NCBI GenBank assembly: GCA_964467165.1
Contig: CAYXOL010000004.1
Location: forward strand, 89,428 to 153,427
Length of the DNA: 64,000 nucleotides
DNA from: Clostridium_AD sp964467165
GTDB lineage: Bacteria > Bacillota > Clostridia > Clostridiales > Clostridiaceae
Direction: 5' to 3'
Both the position numbers and the translations under genes were made by a program. Shown here piece after piece: positions 8,314 through 17,832 of this stretch (its first letter is position 1; each line of letters opens with the position of its first letter). Under the pieces are notes generated by a model. That model was given only the letters and a program-made list of their open reading frames with translations, made no database searches and had not been told where the DNA came from.

Positions 8314-11300
8314 CTATAGTATTGGAACTATTATCTTACCTAGGGTATTTACAAAGTTAAAATCTTCAAACCCAAATTCTTTTGTCATCGTTGATTCTGT
8401 TAGGTATAATACCCCTTTTACAATGTCACCAGAAATCAATGGAATTACCATAACCGATTGCCAGTTTGGAACACCCGTAACGGTATCATACTCCGTTATT
8501 ATATCCCAGTCTATCTTACATACCCCCTGTTTACTCTGAATTACAGATTTTATTATCTTCTCATTATAGGTATATATGTTAATCCATCCATTCTCGAAAA
8601 TTTTCCTTGAAAATTGGTCCATAATATTGCCATTTTCCAAAATAAACAAAATTCCCTTTTGTGCTTCTGTAATTTCAATAATTCTACCCAGCAAACTATA
8701 TATTTTATCTCTTCTTCTTGAGTCTATGCTTGTAAGTTCAATTAATTCTATCATAGCAAGTACATTTCTATGGTCTTGTATTGCATTGCCAGATATTATT
8801 CCAGTAAGTCTATCTGTCCTTTTTGCCTTTTTAGAAAATTCACTATTCCAAATATCATATCTGTTTCGGCCCTGCTGCTTTGCCACATATAATGCCTGAT
8901 CTACTCTTTCTACTAACTCTTCTTGCCACTCCCCATGAAGTGGATAGGAAGCCACACCCAAACTCACAGTAACCTCTCGCCTATTGTCTAATATTTTTTC
9001 CCCTTCTATTTTAGTCCTAAGCTTTTCGGCTATAAGCTCTGCATCGCAAACACCAGTACCCGGAAGAATAACAACAAATTCCTCACCACCATATCTACCT
9101 ACCATATCTGTATTTCTTAAATTGCTCATGACAACATCGCAAACTCTTTTTAACACAAAATCCCCAGTTCTATGCCCAAACCTATCGTTTATTCCTTTAA
9201 AATGATCTAGGTCATACATAATAAGTGAAAATTCACTTCCAGTTTGACTTGCTATTTCAATTTGTTCACCTAAGGCCTCTTCTAGATATTTCCTAGTAAG
9301 AGTTCCTGTCAATTTATCAATAGAGGCAGTTAATTTGAATTTGTACTTTTCAATTATTATACCGATAACTTTACAAAGCTCCATACATTTTTTCATGCTC
9401 TCGCTATTAAGGTTATTTAATACTCTTTGTGATTCAATATATACATATCCAATCACATCTTTACTGCCCTGTATGTTTTTTCTTCTTTCACTTTCAATAA
9501 ATCCTTTTTTATTAGAATTTTCCATAATAATAGGAATGCAAATAAACGATTTCAAGGTATTATGAATGCTATTCATATCTCCATTTATATTTTGTTCTAA
9601 TGCTACATCTGTCACTAAAACGGGTCTTTCCCCAGTTAAAATTTTAGCTAATACCTCTTGATTTTGTGGCAATTCATATCTTCTGTCACTAGAAGCTATA
9701 ACTTTATAGGCCTTTTGATTATCATTTATAATAATAGTTCCCCTTGTGGCTAGCGTTATATATGATAAATAATCAATTATAAGCTCTAAGTTTTTTCCAT
9801 TGTCTCCTTGTAAATTTTCTAATACATCACTTATGTCATGAATATCTTCATGAAGTGAAGATGAATATATCTTTTTTATAGACTTTATAAAGTTCTTGTT
9901 TTTCAAAATATCTTTATGATTTACCTGCTCTATTAAATATAATAATCCTTTATCATCCTTTACACTAATAGGTCTTTCGTCTAGCATCGCATTATCCTTG
10001 TTAGACTTATAATAACTATTGATAGCTAAAAATTTATCGATAGGCCTCAGCGCATTATTTTGTTTAACATAAGATAATCTGGAATCCAGCGGTAACTTGT
10101 GAATTATATCCTTTAATATGCCACAAGCTTCAAAGTAGTATATTACTGCATATAAATAATCCTTTTTCTCAAAATAATGATCTCCCATTGCAGTATATAC
10201 TCTCCAATATATATCTACTTCGTTATATTTATTTGAATATTCTAATGCTTCATTAAAAAATTTAATGCTCTTCTTCTTTTCAATTAACCCATCAACATAT
10301 AATTTTTTAATATGCACTCTATTCTCTTTTGTATTATTTTCAATCTTATTAATCTCACTAAAAATAGTGTGGATATATTGTTGCTTTCCATTTTCATATA
10401 AAAAAATTATCACCTCGTAAAATATGTTAAGTCTAATAGTTACTGATGATATTTTGCTTGATATGGCAATAACATTCCGAATATTTTCTTTTATTTTTTC
10501 ATCATTTTCACTAAAATTAAATCTTATATATTCATTTAAAATCTGAGCCTGCCATTTAAAAATACATTCATCATGCTTATATATACCTAATGCCTTGTTT
10601 GTATAAAACTGAGCTTTTTTCAAATCCCCAAATTTATAGTTAATCTCTGACGCAAAACAGTAAAATTCTCCTATTTCTTTGCCTTGATTCGGATAGTTTT
10701 CCAGTTCTTTATTACAATGTTCATAATACTTATAAGCGTTATCATAATCACCTAATTTTAAATAAGAACTTCCAATAGCACTATAGCAATAAAAAACATG
10801 AAATTCATCCTCGTATTTTTTACATATTTCTAATGTTTCCATAAAATATTGTAATGACACTTCGTACTCCTCCTTTAATAAATATGTAGCGCCAATATTT
10901 ATTAAAGCTAGCACTTCCTCCGAACTCATATTGTTTTTTTCACATATATCCTTCATCTTAAGGAAATACTTTACGGCCTTCTCATCCTCTTGGTAGTAAT
11001 CTCCATAAATAACGCCTATTCTATTTAAGGATTTTATTAAACCTTTAATGTTATTATATTTGTTACAAACTTCTATGTTTTTTTCAAAAACTACTAATGC
11101 TTCTTGTGTTCTACCACTTCTCAAATAAGCTAGTCCTTTATGGTTATAAAATATGGTCTTTAACTCTTCATGCTCACCAATGCACTGTTCTATAGAACTG
11201 TTACATATAGTTTGTACACTTTCATAATCTTGCTTTATATCATATACGCAGGCAAGAATTCCTCTGCATTTAAGCATTCCAGAAACATAATCTACTTTAT

Positions 11301-13758
11301 CAAGCATACCCTGAATTTTTTCAATATAATAAACAGTACTATCTATATTGTTTTTACTTAAATATACTTCTGCTACTTTTATTAAGCTATCTATTATATA
11401 TTTGTGGAGTTCTCTATTTTCCTTATACTTCTGTACTGATAGATAGTATTTTAGAGCTAAATCAATATGTCCTTCTTGTTCATGTAAATTTGCAAGATCC
11501 ATAATAAGCTTTATATTTTTAATTGGTTCCCAGACATAGTTTATTATAGCTGTAGCTTTAGTTAAGTTTTTTATTGCATCATTTCTATTTTTTAGAAGCT
11601 TCATCTTTTCAGCATTTTCAATGCAATAATCAATAACCTTTCCCTCTTGATTAGATTTTTCAAGATGGTAAATTAGTTCATCAATATATTCCCTTCCACC
11701 TTGTTTGTACTGATTTTCAAGCACTATTGAAGCTAGCTTGTGCATGGCTTTTCTGTGTTCCTCAGTAATTTTTTCATACATAAGACTCTTAAGGAATTTA
11801 TTGTAGAAATCAAATACGAAACCCCTATCCTCAATTTTTTTGCATAGTATTCCCGAGGAAATAAGCCCTTCAATAGCTTGCTCTAAATCTTTATTATTTA
11901 TTTCAATAAAGCTAACAATTATTTCTAGGGAAACAGCACTATTAAAAATAGATATTATTTGCAAAATTTTATAATTTAGCTCTCCCATCTCTTTAACTTG
12001 ATTTAATAGTACCCCATGCATATCCGCAGGCACTATAAATTCAGAATACTCACAATCCTTGGCCCAATAACCCTCTATAGAATCTACATAAATATATTTT
12101 TTACTAAAGAAACTCTTTATAATTTCTTGAACAAATAATGGATTACCCTTTGTCTTAGAATATATACTAGTTGCAAATTTATAGGGTATCCGAGGCATAT
12201 TAAGAATATTTTGAATCATCCTGCCTACGTCTTTTTCATCTAACTCTTTCAAGAAAATATTAGTTGTGCCAGCCATCTGAGATATGCTTTTATTAAATTC
12301 TGTAAATTTCTTATTTAACACACATTCTCCATCACAATAGGACATTATCACCATAATATTTTTATTGGGTAGTTTTTTCCTCATAAGATATTCTATTAAC
12401 TCTATGGTAAAATCATCAGTTAAGTGAAAATTGTCAATAATAATAACTACTGGTTTGTTGTTTATACATTCTTCTATAAAACCCGTTGCAGAATGTATAA
12501 GCCTAAACTTTTCTTTATCCCCACTTAATGGTTCTGATGGTATTATTGTCTTTTTGCCACCTAGTTCGGGGATGAATTTTACTAGTTCCGACTCATATCT
12601 TTCTAGAACTTCTGGTTCACATTCAGAAATAAATTGTTTTAATATATCTACAAACGCCTTATTGTTATTTTTATTAGCAGCATCCAACATAAAACTGCTA
12701 TAAACATTTACCTTATTTAAAGAAAAAAGGTGCTTTATTGAATTAAGAAACCTAGTTTTACCAATACCTGATTCTCCATGAATTAGCACAGAAGAATTGT
12801 AATTGCTTTTGCTTTTGATAGATTCATATATATTTAAAATTTTATGCACTTCATCATCTCTGCCTATCATTTTTAAATTGAAGTTTAATTTTTCTATTTC
12901 TTCTTTTCTGTATGAATCATATTTCTTATTAAAAGCATCATTTATATCCATAACTAGTTCTAAAACACTTTTGTATCTTATTTCAACATCAGTGTGTATC
13001 ATTTTATTTATTATTTTTTCAAATTTTATATTGAAATTTTCATTTTCATTCATAATTTGGCTAATTCTGAACCCACTTAGAGATACATTTTCTTCATCAA
13101 TGGTGAAATTATGATCTATATTTTTCATGTACATAATAAAAAATAATACCCCTAAAGAATATATGTCACTAAGTATACTTTTTTTTTCACCTGCTAATAT
13201 TTCTGGTGCCTTAAAATAATCTTCATTATTCTCTTTCTGCCAGAACCCCTGATTTTCAAGTTCAATTGTGGCAAAATCTTTAAATTTAATGCAATATTTT
13301 TCACTGCTTACTATATTTGAAACTATAATATTAGATAAATTAATGTCTCCATAAATAAATCCTTTTAAATGAAGATAGTTTATACTTCTGGAAATTTCTA
13401 TAAACAACTCTAACATTTCTTCATCTTTTATTTCACTTTTATTTTCTAAAATATTACAGTTGCTTTGCACATACTCATTTGTATAAAAATACACTTTATC
13501 ATTTAATTTTTTATTATCTAACAGATTAACTAAGTCAAAATCATATATAGATATTATATTTTTACAGTTTAAATTAGTTAAACTAGTAAACTCTTTTGTA
13601 TAGAATTCTATCAATTCTTTTTCCAAATATTCTGAATTAATAATATTTAATTGTACAGTATCATGATTTTTTATTATGTCATTTACTACATAACTGGAAA
13701 CTACCCTGTTTTGTTTTATACATTTAACTATTCTATACCTATTGTTGATAATTTCCAT
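8314..13758 (-). CDS. Giant multidomain signalling protein: kinase-like, AAA ATPase, TPR, GAF, GGDEF, GAF
   Basis: One uninterrupted frame of 1814 residues. Residues 1-280 have a Ser/Thr kinase fold: YGDINLSN replaces HRDxxxxN and KDFATIE replaces DFG, and no glycine loop or VAIK lysine is evident, so it may be a pseudokinase. Residues 300-600 hold a MalT/AAA_16-type ATPase (Walker A HGESGIGKTRFL near 326; Walker B VVIIIDNFHL near 440). Residues 700-1250 are TPR-like helical repeats, 1290-1450 a GAF domain, and 1480-1630 a GGDEF domain with an intact GGEEF near 1558. An RxxD inhibitory I-site (RNTD) lies five residues before the GGEEF, so it should make c-di-GMP with product inhibition. A second GAF-like region ends the protein. 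AGGAAGTGA precedes the start. Monocistronic. Input signal unknown; an HD-GYP phosphodiesterase lies 1.6 kb away. Confidence 0.9.
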   Translation of the reverse strand: MEIINNRYRIVKCIKQNRVVSSYVVNDIIKNHDTVQLNIINSEYLEKELIEFYTKEFTSLTNLNCKNIISIYDFDLVNLLDNKKLNDKVYFYTNEYVQSNCNILENKSEIKDEEMLELFIEISRSINYLHLKGFIYGDINLSNIIVSNIVSSEKYCIKFKDFATIELENQGFWQKENNEDYFKAPEILAGEKKSILSDIYSLGVLFFIMYMKNIDHNFTIDEENVSLSGFRISQIMNENENFNIKFEKIINKMIHTDVEIRYKSVLELVMDINDAFNKKYDSYRKEEIEKLNFNLKMIGRDDEVHKILNIYESIKSKSNYNSSVLIHGESGIGKTRFLNSIKHLFSLNKVNVYSSFMLDAANKNNNKAFVDILKQFISECEPEVLERYESELVKFIPELGGKKTIIPSEPLSGDKEKFRLIHSATGFIEECINNKPVVIIIDNFHLTDDFTIELIEYLMRKKLPNKNIMVIMSYCDGECVLNKKFTEFNKSISQMAGTTNIFLKELDEKDVGRMIQNILNMPRIPYKFATSIYSKTKGNPLFVQEIIKSFFSKKYIYVDSIEGYWAKDCEYSEFIVPADMHGVLLNQVKEMGELNYKILQIISIFNSAVSLEIIVSFIEINNKDLEQAIEGLISSGILCKKIEDRGFVFDFYNKFLKSLMYEKITEEHRKAMHKLASIVLENQYKQGGREYIDELIYHLEKSNQEGKVIDYCIENAEKMKLLKNRNDAIKNLTKATAIINYVWEPIKNIKLIMDLANLHEQEGHIDLALKYYLSVQKYKENRELHKYIIDSLIKVAEVYLSKNNIDSTVYYIEKIQGMLDKVDYVSGMLKCRGILACVYDIKQDYESVQTICNSSIEQCIGEHEELKTIFYNHKGLAYLRSGRTQEALVVFEKNIEVCNKYNNIKGLIKSLNRIGVIYGDYYQEDEKAVKYFLKMKDICEKNNMSSEEVLALINIGATYLLKEEYEVSLQYFMETLEICKKYEDEFHVFYCYSAIGSSYLKLGDYDNAYKYYEHCNKELENYPNQGKEIGEFYCFASEINYKFGDLKKAQFYTNKALGIYKHDECIFKWQAQILNEYIRFNFSENDEKIKENIRNVIAISSKISSVTIRLNIFYEVIIFLYENGKQQYIHTIFSEINKIENNTKENRVHIKKLYVDGLIEKKKSIKFFNEALEYSNKYNEVDIYWRVYTAMGDHYFEKKDYLYAVIYYFEACGILKDIIHKLPLDSRLSYVKQNNALRPIDKFLAINSYYKSNKDNAMLDERPISVKDDKGLLYLIEQVNHKDILKNKNFIKSIKKIYSSSLHEDIHDISDVLENLQGDNGKNLELIIDYLSYITLATRGTIIINDNQKAYKVIASSDRRYELPQNQEVLAKILTGERPVLVTDVALEQNINGDMNSIHNTLKSFICIPIIMENSNKKGFIESERRKNIQGSKDVIGYVYIESQRVLNNLNSESMKKCMELCKVIGIIIEKYKFKLTASIDKLTGTLTRKYLEEALGEQIEIASQTGSEFSLIMYDLDHFKGINDRFGHRTGDFVLKRVCDVVMSNLRNTDMVGRYGGEEFVVILPGTGVCDAELIAEKLRTKIEGEKILDNRREVTVSLGVASYPLHGEWQEELVERVDQALYVAKQQGRNRYDIWNSEFSKKAKRTDRLTGIISGNAIQDHRNVLAMIELIELTSIDSRRRDKIYSLLGRIIEITEAQKGILFILENGNIMDQFSRKIFENGWINIYTYNEKIIKSVIQSKQGVCKIDWDIITEYDTVTGVPNWQSVMVIPLISGDIVKGVLYLTESTMTKEFGFEDFNFVNTLGKIIVPIL

Positions 13759-14037
13759 TTAAATCACTTCCTAAAATATTAATTAATCCATAAAACAAAG
13801 TTTTAAAATACTAATTTTCCCATTACCCCTGTGTACAATACAAATATAACACATTTTTTGTATATTATCATTACTTTTCAGAATAATTTTTCTATTATTT
13901 TCTATTTTTTATAATGTATTTAAAATTTGTACTTATCTATCATTATAACAAATTCTTATAACCCTTAGCTATTTTTTTATATATAATGCCAAATATCACT
14001 ACTAAAGCGACATTTATAATACTGTTGTTACATCAAT

Positions 14038-14070
14038 AAAAAACACCTCCAGAATGAAGGTGTTTTTTAT
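14038..14070 (-). terminator. Terminator of the methionine aminopeptidase gene
   Basis: Stem AAAAAACACCT/AGGTGTTTTTT with a 9-base loop; A/T-rich on both sides, so it could act in both directions. The 323-base gap 13759-14081 holds this and the giant gene's upstream region; I see no gene in it. Confidence 0.75.
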
Positions 14071-14081
14071 ATGCTCCTGTA

Positions 14082-14945
14082 TTAAGTTAGTATCTCGTAT
14101 CCAGTTTCAGTAACACGTATTGTATGCTCCCATTGAGATGACAATGACCCATCTATTGTAACAGCTGTCCAATCATCCTCAAGCACATCAGCTTCTGGCC
14201 TACCAACATTTATCATAGGTTCAATAGTAAAGGTCATATTAGGTAGTAATATCATGCCCTCACCACTTTTGCCAATATGGGGTACAAAAGGTTCCTCATG
14301 AAACTCAAGCCCAACGCCATGTCCACCATAATCATATACTACAGAATATCCAAGGCTTTCCGCATGCTGCTGAATTGCATTTCCTATATCTCCAAGTGTA
14401 TTGTAAGGTTTGACCTGCTCTATTCCAAGGTCAAGGCACTCTTTTGATACGCGTACCAAATCTATTGCTTCTTTTGACGCCTCCCCAATTATAAACATCC
14501 TATTGGCGTCGCCGTAATAGCCCTCTAATATGCAAGTCACGTCTACATTGACTATATCGCCATCTTTTAGAACTGTATCATCCGGTATGCCATGGCATAT
14601 TACATCATTTATTGAAGTACATACACTCTTAGGAAAACCACTATAGCCTAGTGGCGCTGGATATGCATTATGCTCAACAGTATATTCATGTACCCATGTA
14701 TTTATGTCATTTGTAGTTATTCCAACTTTTATTCTCTCACCCACCATATCAAGTATCTCATGAGTTAGCTGGCAGCTCTTTCTTATACCATCTATTTGCT
14801 CTTCTGTTTTCATAATATCCCTAGGTATTTTATACCCTACTTTTTGCTCTATATTACTTATAAATAGATCCTGCTCCATGTGACACTTTTTATACTTTTT
14901 CCCACTGCCACACCAGCAAATATCATTTCGTGATAGTATGCTCAT
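14082..14945 (-). CDS. map: Type I methionine aminopeptidase with N-terminal SEC-C motif
   Basis: Removes the initiator methionine from nascent proteins. The 287-residue protein has a SEC-C zinc motif at residues 11-21 (CWCGSGKKYKKCH), which may dock it on the ribosome or partner proteins. The pita-bread fold follows with all five metal ligands in expected blocks: Asp in VNVDVTC, Asp in GDANRMF, His in GHGVGLEFHE, Glu in FTIEPMI and Glu in WEHTIRV. Start 14945 has GGAGG 7 bases upstream. Many clostridia carry a second, shorter map in the ribosomal-protein cluster; this looks like the stand-alone paralogue. Confidence 0.95.
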   Translation of the reverse strand: MSILSRNDICWCGSGKKYKKCHMEQDLFISNIEQKVGYKIPRDIMKTEEQIDGIRKSCQLTHEILDMVGERIKVGITTNDINTWVHEYTVEHNAYPAPLGYSGFPKSVCTSINDVICHGIPDDTVLKDGDIVNVDVTCILEGYYGDANRMFIIGEASKEAIDLVRVSKECLDLGIEQVKPYNTLGDIGNAIQQHAESLGYSVVYDYGGHGVGLEFHEEPFVPHIGKSGEGMILLPNMTFTIEPMINVGRPEADVLEDDWTAVTIDGSLSSQWEHTIRVTETGYEILT

Positions 14946-15126
14946 TACATTTCCTCCTAATTAAAATTATTCAAACCATCAATTTCAACTACAGTTTAGT
15001 TTGAAGTCATATAACTCATTTCTACGTGATCCTATGTTTTTAAGATTATATGCTCTATCGATAGTTCCACCTTTAATTATAGTTTATAATTGCAAGTATT
15101 CAACCTTATTCGAAAATCTTTTTAAT

Positions 15127-15276
15127 TTAATTCATAACTTCTTTCGCGCTGACCTCCATTATCTCCGCACTCTCACCCATTAGAATTCTAGTACTCTTCT
15201 CAAAATTTTCAGCTCTCCACACTTTTATATCCCCATTAAGATTATATTTTTCCTTATGCTTAGATAATATATATGT
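15127..15276 (-). pseudogene. Possible decayed coding fragment upstream of map
   Basis: The 437-base gap 14946-15382 contains a 50-codon minus-strand frame without a start codon at its head. Its second half reads like real protein (GDIKVWRAENFEKSTRILMG, ending AKEVMN). A second short open stretch lies downstream on the same strand (about 15001-15100), after stop codons. I do not recognise either. Coding-like composition is the only evidence. Confidence 0.25.
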
Positions 15277-15382
15277 TTATATACCAAATTTTACATTTTA
15301 TGTTGTGTTATTCACTTTAAATGGTGTAAAATATACTATATCTATATATCTTAATTTACTATATTTGGGGTGTGATGTATTT

Positions 15383-16501
15383 ATGAGGCTTATACCAATA
15401 GAGCTTTCAAAACCAGGGGATTATTTGGCTAAAACTATATTTGATAATGATGGGAGAGTTCTATTAAGAGAAGGTGTTATGTTAACTGAAATTTTTTTAA
15501 TAAGAATTAAGCGTTTAAAAATTTATTCTATTTATATTAATGATAAATACAGCGATATTATGATAGAAGATGTAATAAAACCTGAATTACGCCAAAATGC
15601 TATAAAAGCCATAAAAGAAACTTTTTATAGCTTTGAAAAATACAGTTTACATTCTAATAATATAAATTTCAACGAAAAAAAATTTTCCAAAGAAAAGCAA
15701 TCATATTTCGAATCTATAGGAAATATTGCAAAAGATATAATTGATGAAATTATAAGTAAGAAAAATGTAATGATTAATCTTGTAGACATTAAGAGTATGG
15801 ATAATTATACCTACCAACATTCTGTAAATGTAGCTGTAATTTCTCTAGTACTTGGAGTTCAATTGCAACTCAATCAAAATGAACTTTACACTTTATGTAT
15901 GGGTGCATTGATACATGACATAGGCAAAGTACTTATTCCAAAAGACTTACTTTTAAAACCTGGTCCCTTAACTGATGAAGAGTTTAAAATTATGAAGCTA
16001 CATACTACAAAAGGTTATGATTATTTAAAGGGTTCTTTGGATATATCTGCTCCCGCTAGGATTGTTGCTCTTCAACACCATGAAAAAATGAATGGATTCG
16101 GATATCCTGATAACATAAAGGATAAGTCTATAAATAAGTTTGCTAGAATTGTTGCTATTGCCGACGTATATGATGCACTTACTTCGGACAGACCTTATAG
16201 AAAAGCTATGAGTCCTAATGATGCTGTTGAATATATACTGGCCCATGGGGATACTCAATTTGATTATGATATGGTTAAGGCATTTTCTAAGGCAGTTGTT
16301 CCATACCCACCTGGAACACTAGTAAAACTAAGCACTGGTGATACAGCTGTTGTAACAGCTGTATTTCCTAACTTTGCTTTAAGACCAGAAGTTAAAATTA
16401 TAAAAAGTAGCTCTGATGCTAATGCTCATGAAGTTGATTCAATTGTTTCATTAGTAGATCAATTGGATATCGTAATTAATAATATTGAATTTACCATTTA
16501 A
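15383..16501 (+). CDS. HD-GYP domain cyclic-di-GMP phosphodiesterase
   Basis: Hydrolyses c-di-GMP. The 372-residue protein has an N-terminal region of about 140 residues, then an HD-GYP domain: HSVNVAVIS, LIHDIGKVLIP (HD pair), LHTTKGYDYL, VALQHHEKMNGFGYP (the GYP loop) and ADVYDALTSDRPYR. All conserved metal-site residues appear present. The start at 15383 (MRLIPIEL) is chosen because family members begin with this sequence and GGGGTG lies upstream; the longer frame from 15305 adds an unlikely tail. A probable promoter lies in 15300-15335. It may oppose the GGDEF domain of the giant protein next door. Confidence 0.92.
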   Translation: MRLIPIELSKPGDYLAKTIFDNDGRVLLREGVMLTEIFLIRIKRLKIYSIYINDKYSDIMIEDVIKPELRQNAIKAIKETFYSFEKYSLHSNNINFNEKKFSKEKQSYFESIGNIAKDIIDEIISKKNVMINLVDIKSMDNYTYQHSVNVAVISLVLGVQLQLNQNELYTLCMGALIHDIGKVLIPKDLLLKPGPLTDEEFKIMKLHTTKGYDYLKGSLDISAPARIVALQHHEKMNGFGYPDNIKDKSINKFARIVAIADVYDALTSDRPYRKAMSPNDAVEYILAHGDTQFDYDMVKAFSKAVVPYPPGTLVKLSTGDTAVVTAVFPNFALRPEVKIIKSSSDANAHEVDSIVSLVDQLDIVINNIEFTI

Positions 16502-16537
16502 TATTATATATAACTTATATTATCCGTTAAACGTCAT

Positions 16538-16575
16538 AAAAGGATACTCTGAAATCTCAGAATATCCTTTTATAT
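16538..16575 (+). terminator. Bidirectional terminator between the HD-GYP gene and a convergent small gene
   Basis: AAAAGGATACTCTGA pairs imperfectly with TCAGAATATCCTTTT (one mismatch), A-rich before and T-rich after, lying between convergent genes. Confidence 0.75.
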
Positions 16576-16595
16576 TAAAAATGATTAATTGCTTA

Positions 16596-16853
16596 CTATA
16601 TAATTCCTTTAAACTTCTCATATTTGTTAGAACCAGCATTGCCTACTAGATTATTGTTAGCTATCTCTTTAGCTTCCTCAATGTCCTTTGCCTTAAACAT
16701 TATAGTTCCACCATTTCTATTATACATTCCACCACAAATTAAATACTTAGATGCATGATTAACGTTGTTTGTACTATCAGTATAAGTTATTGCTAAACTA
16801 TCATTACCTTGGTTTGAATAATTTATCTTAACCCATAAATCCTTTGTTTCCAT
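16596..16853 (-). CDS. Uncharacterised 85-residue protein
   Basis: Not recognised. The start has GGAGGT 10 bases upstream and the gene ends before a clear terminator, so expression as a single gene is likely. The protein is soluble, without signal peptide or membrane segment. It reads as a small alpha/beta fold: an N-terminal strand (DLWVKINYS), a glycine-rich middle (ICGGMYNRNGG) and a C-terminal strand-helix unit (IMFKAKDIEEAKEIANNN) of the kind seen in dimeric YCII-like proteins. That resemblance is weak. The 274-base gap upstream (16854-17127) shows no gene. Confidence 0.65.
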   Translation of the reverse strand: METKDLWVKINYSNQGNDSLAITYTDSTNNVNHASKYLICGGMYNRNGGTIMFKAKDIEEAKEIANNNLVGNAGSNKYEKFKGII

Positions 16854-17127
16854 ATTGTTTTACCTCCAGTTAAATAATCCACTATAGTGGTCCATTAAAA
16901 GTGCAGCTTCGCTGTAACTTCAAGCTGCTATAAAATACAGTAACTATATATTGAAAAATACTTTACAGGTATTTTTATTCTTTATACTATATTTATAGTA
17001 TATCGAACATCTGTTCTCGTGTCAATAGATTTTATAAAATTTTCACGGTCTTCTCTAATTATATATTCTTCTCATATAACAAATATTACTCCTAATAAAC
17101 TGAAAAAGTACAGATTTAGAGTATGTT

Positions 17128-17823
17128 TTATACCCTAAGCCTGTACCCAGTACCCCAAACGGTTTCAATATATTGTGGATCAGATGTAGATGCTTCAATT
17201 TTCTCTCGAACCCTGCCAATATGCACTGTAACAGTTGCAGTATCTCCTATAGCATCAAATCCCCAAATCTTTTCAAATAGTTCATCTTTACTAAATACTC
17301 TATTGGGATTTTCAGCAAGATAAAGTAACAGATCAAATTCCTTTTGTGCCAGATTTACTGATTCTCCGTTCATAAATACCTGCCTACAATCTTTTTTTAT
17401 TTCAAGTCCTCTTATTATAAGAGTGCTACTTTTGATATTACCATTAAATTTATTTTTTATTCGCTCATAATTTCTAATATGAGACTTAACCCTGGCAACT
17501 AGTTCACTTGGGTTAAAGGGCTTTGTAATATAGTCATCTGCACCAAGACTGAGACCCTTTATTTTATCAATGTCTTCCTTTTTTGCAGAAACCATTAAAA
17601 CTGGAATATCCTTATCCTCTTGCAAACTACGAAGAATAGTATACCCATCGATTTTAGGAAGCATAACATCAAGAATTAGCAAATCAAATTTATTTGTTTT
17701 TAAGGCATTTAATCCCTCTACACCATTATTACATATTTTAACTTCAAAGCCTTCTAGCTCTAAATAATCTTTTTCAAGTTCAGCAATGCACACATCGTCT
17801 TCGACTATTAAAATTCTTTTCAT
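17128..17823 (-). CDS. OmpR/PhoB-type response regulator
   Basis: 231-residue transcription factor with an N-terminal receiver domain and a C-terminal winged helix. The acidic pocket (EDD near residue 7-9), phospho-acceptor Asp in LLILDVMLPKIDG (near 52), Thr/Ser switch in VLMVSAKKED and Lys in YITKPF are all present. The DNA-binding domain starts near 125 and ends with the signature TVTVHIGRVREKIE. Nine bases separate it from the upstream sensor kinase, so the two are cotranscribed and functionally paired. Likely targets are the adjacent ABC transporter genes and the exported protein upstream. Confidence 0.93.
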   Translation of the reverse strand: MKRILIVEDDVCIAELEKDYLELEGFEVKICNNGVEGLNALKTNKFDLLILDVMLPKIDGYTILRSLQEDKDIPVLMVSAKKEDIDKIKGLSLGADDYITKPFNPSELVARVKSHIRNYERIKNKFNGNIKSSTLIIRGLEIKKDCRQVFMNGESVNLAQKEFDLLLYLAENPNRVFSKDELFEKIWGFDAIGDTATVTVHIGRVREKIEASTSDPQYIETVWGTGYRLRV

Positions 17824-17832
17824 AATAATCCT

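Noticed and set aside
15001..15183. 60-codon plus-strand frame before the HD-GYP gene
   Set aside because: No ribosome binding site, and the opposite strand reads more like protein.
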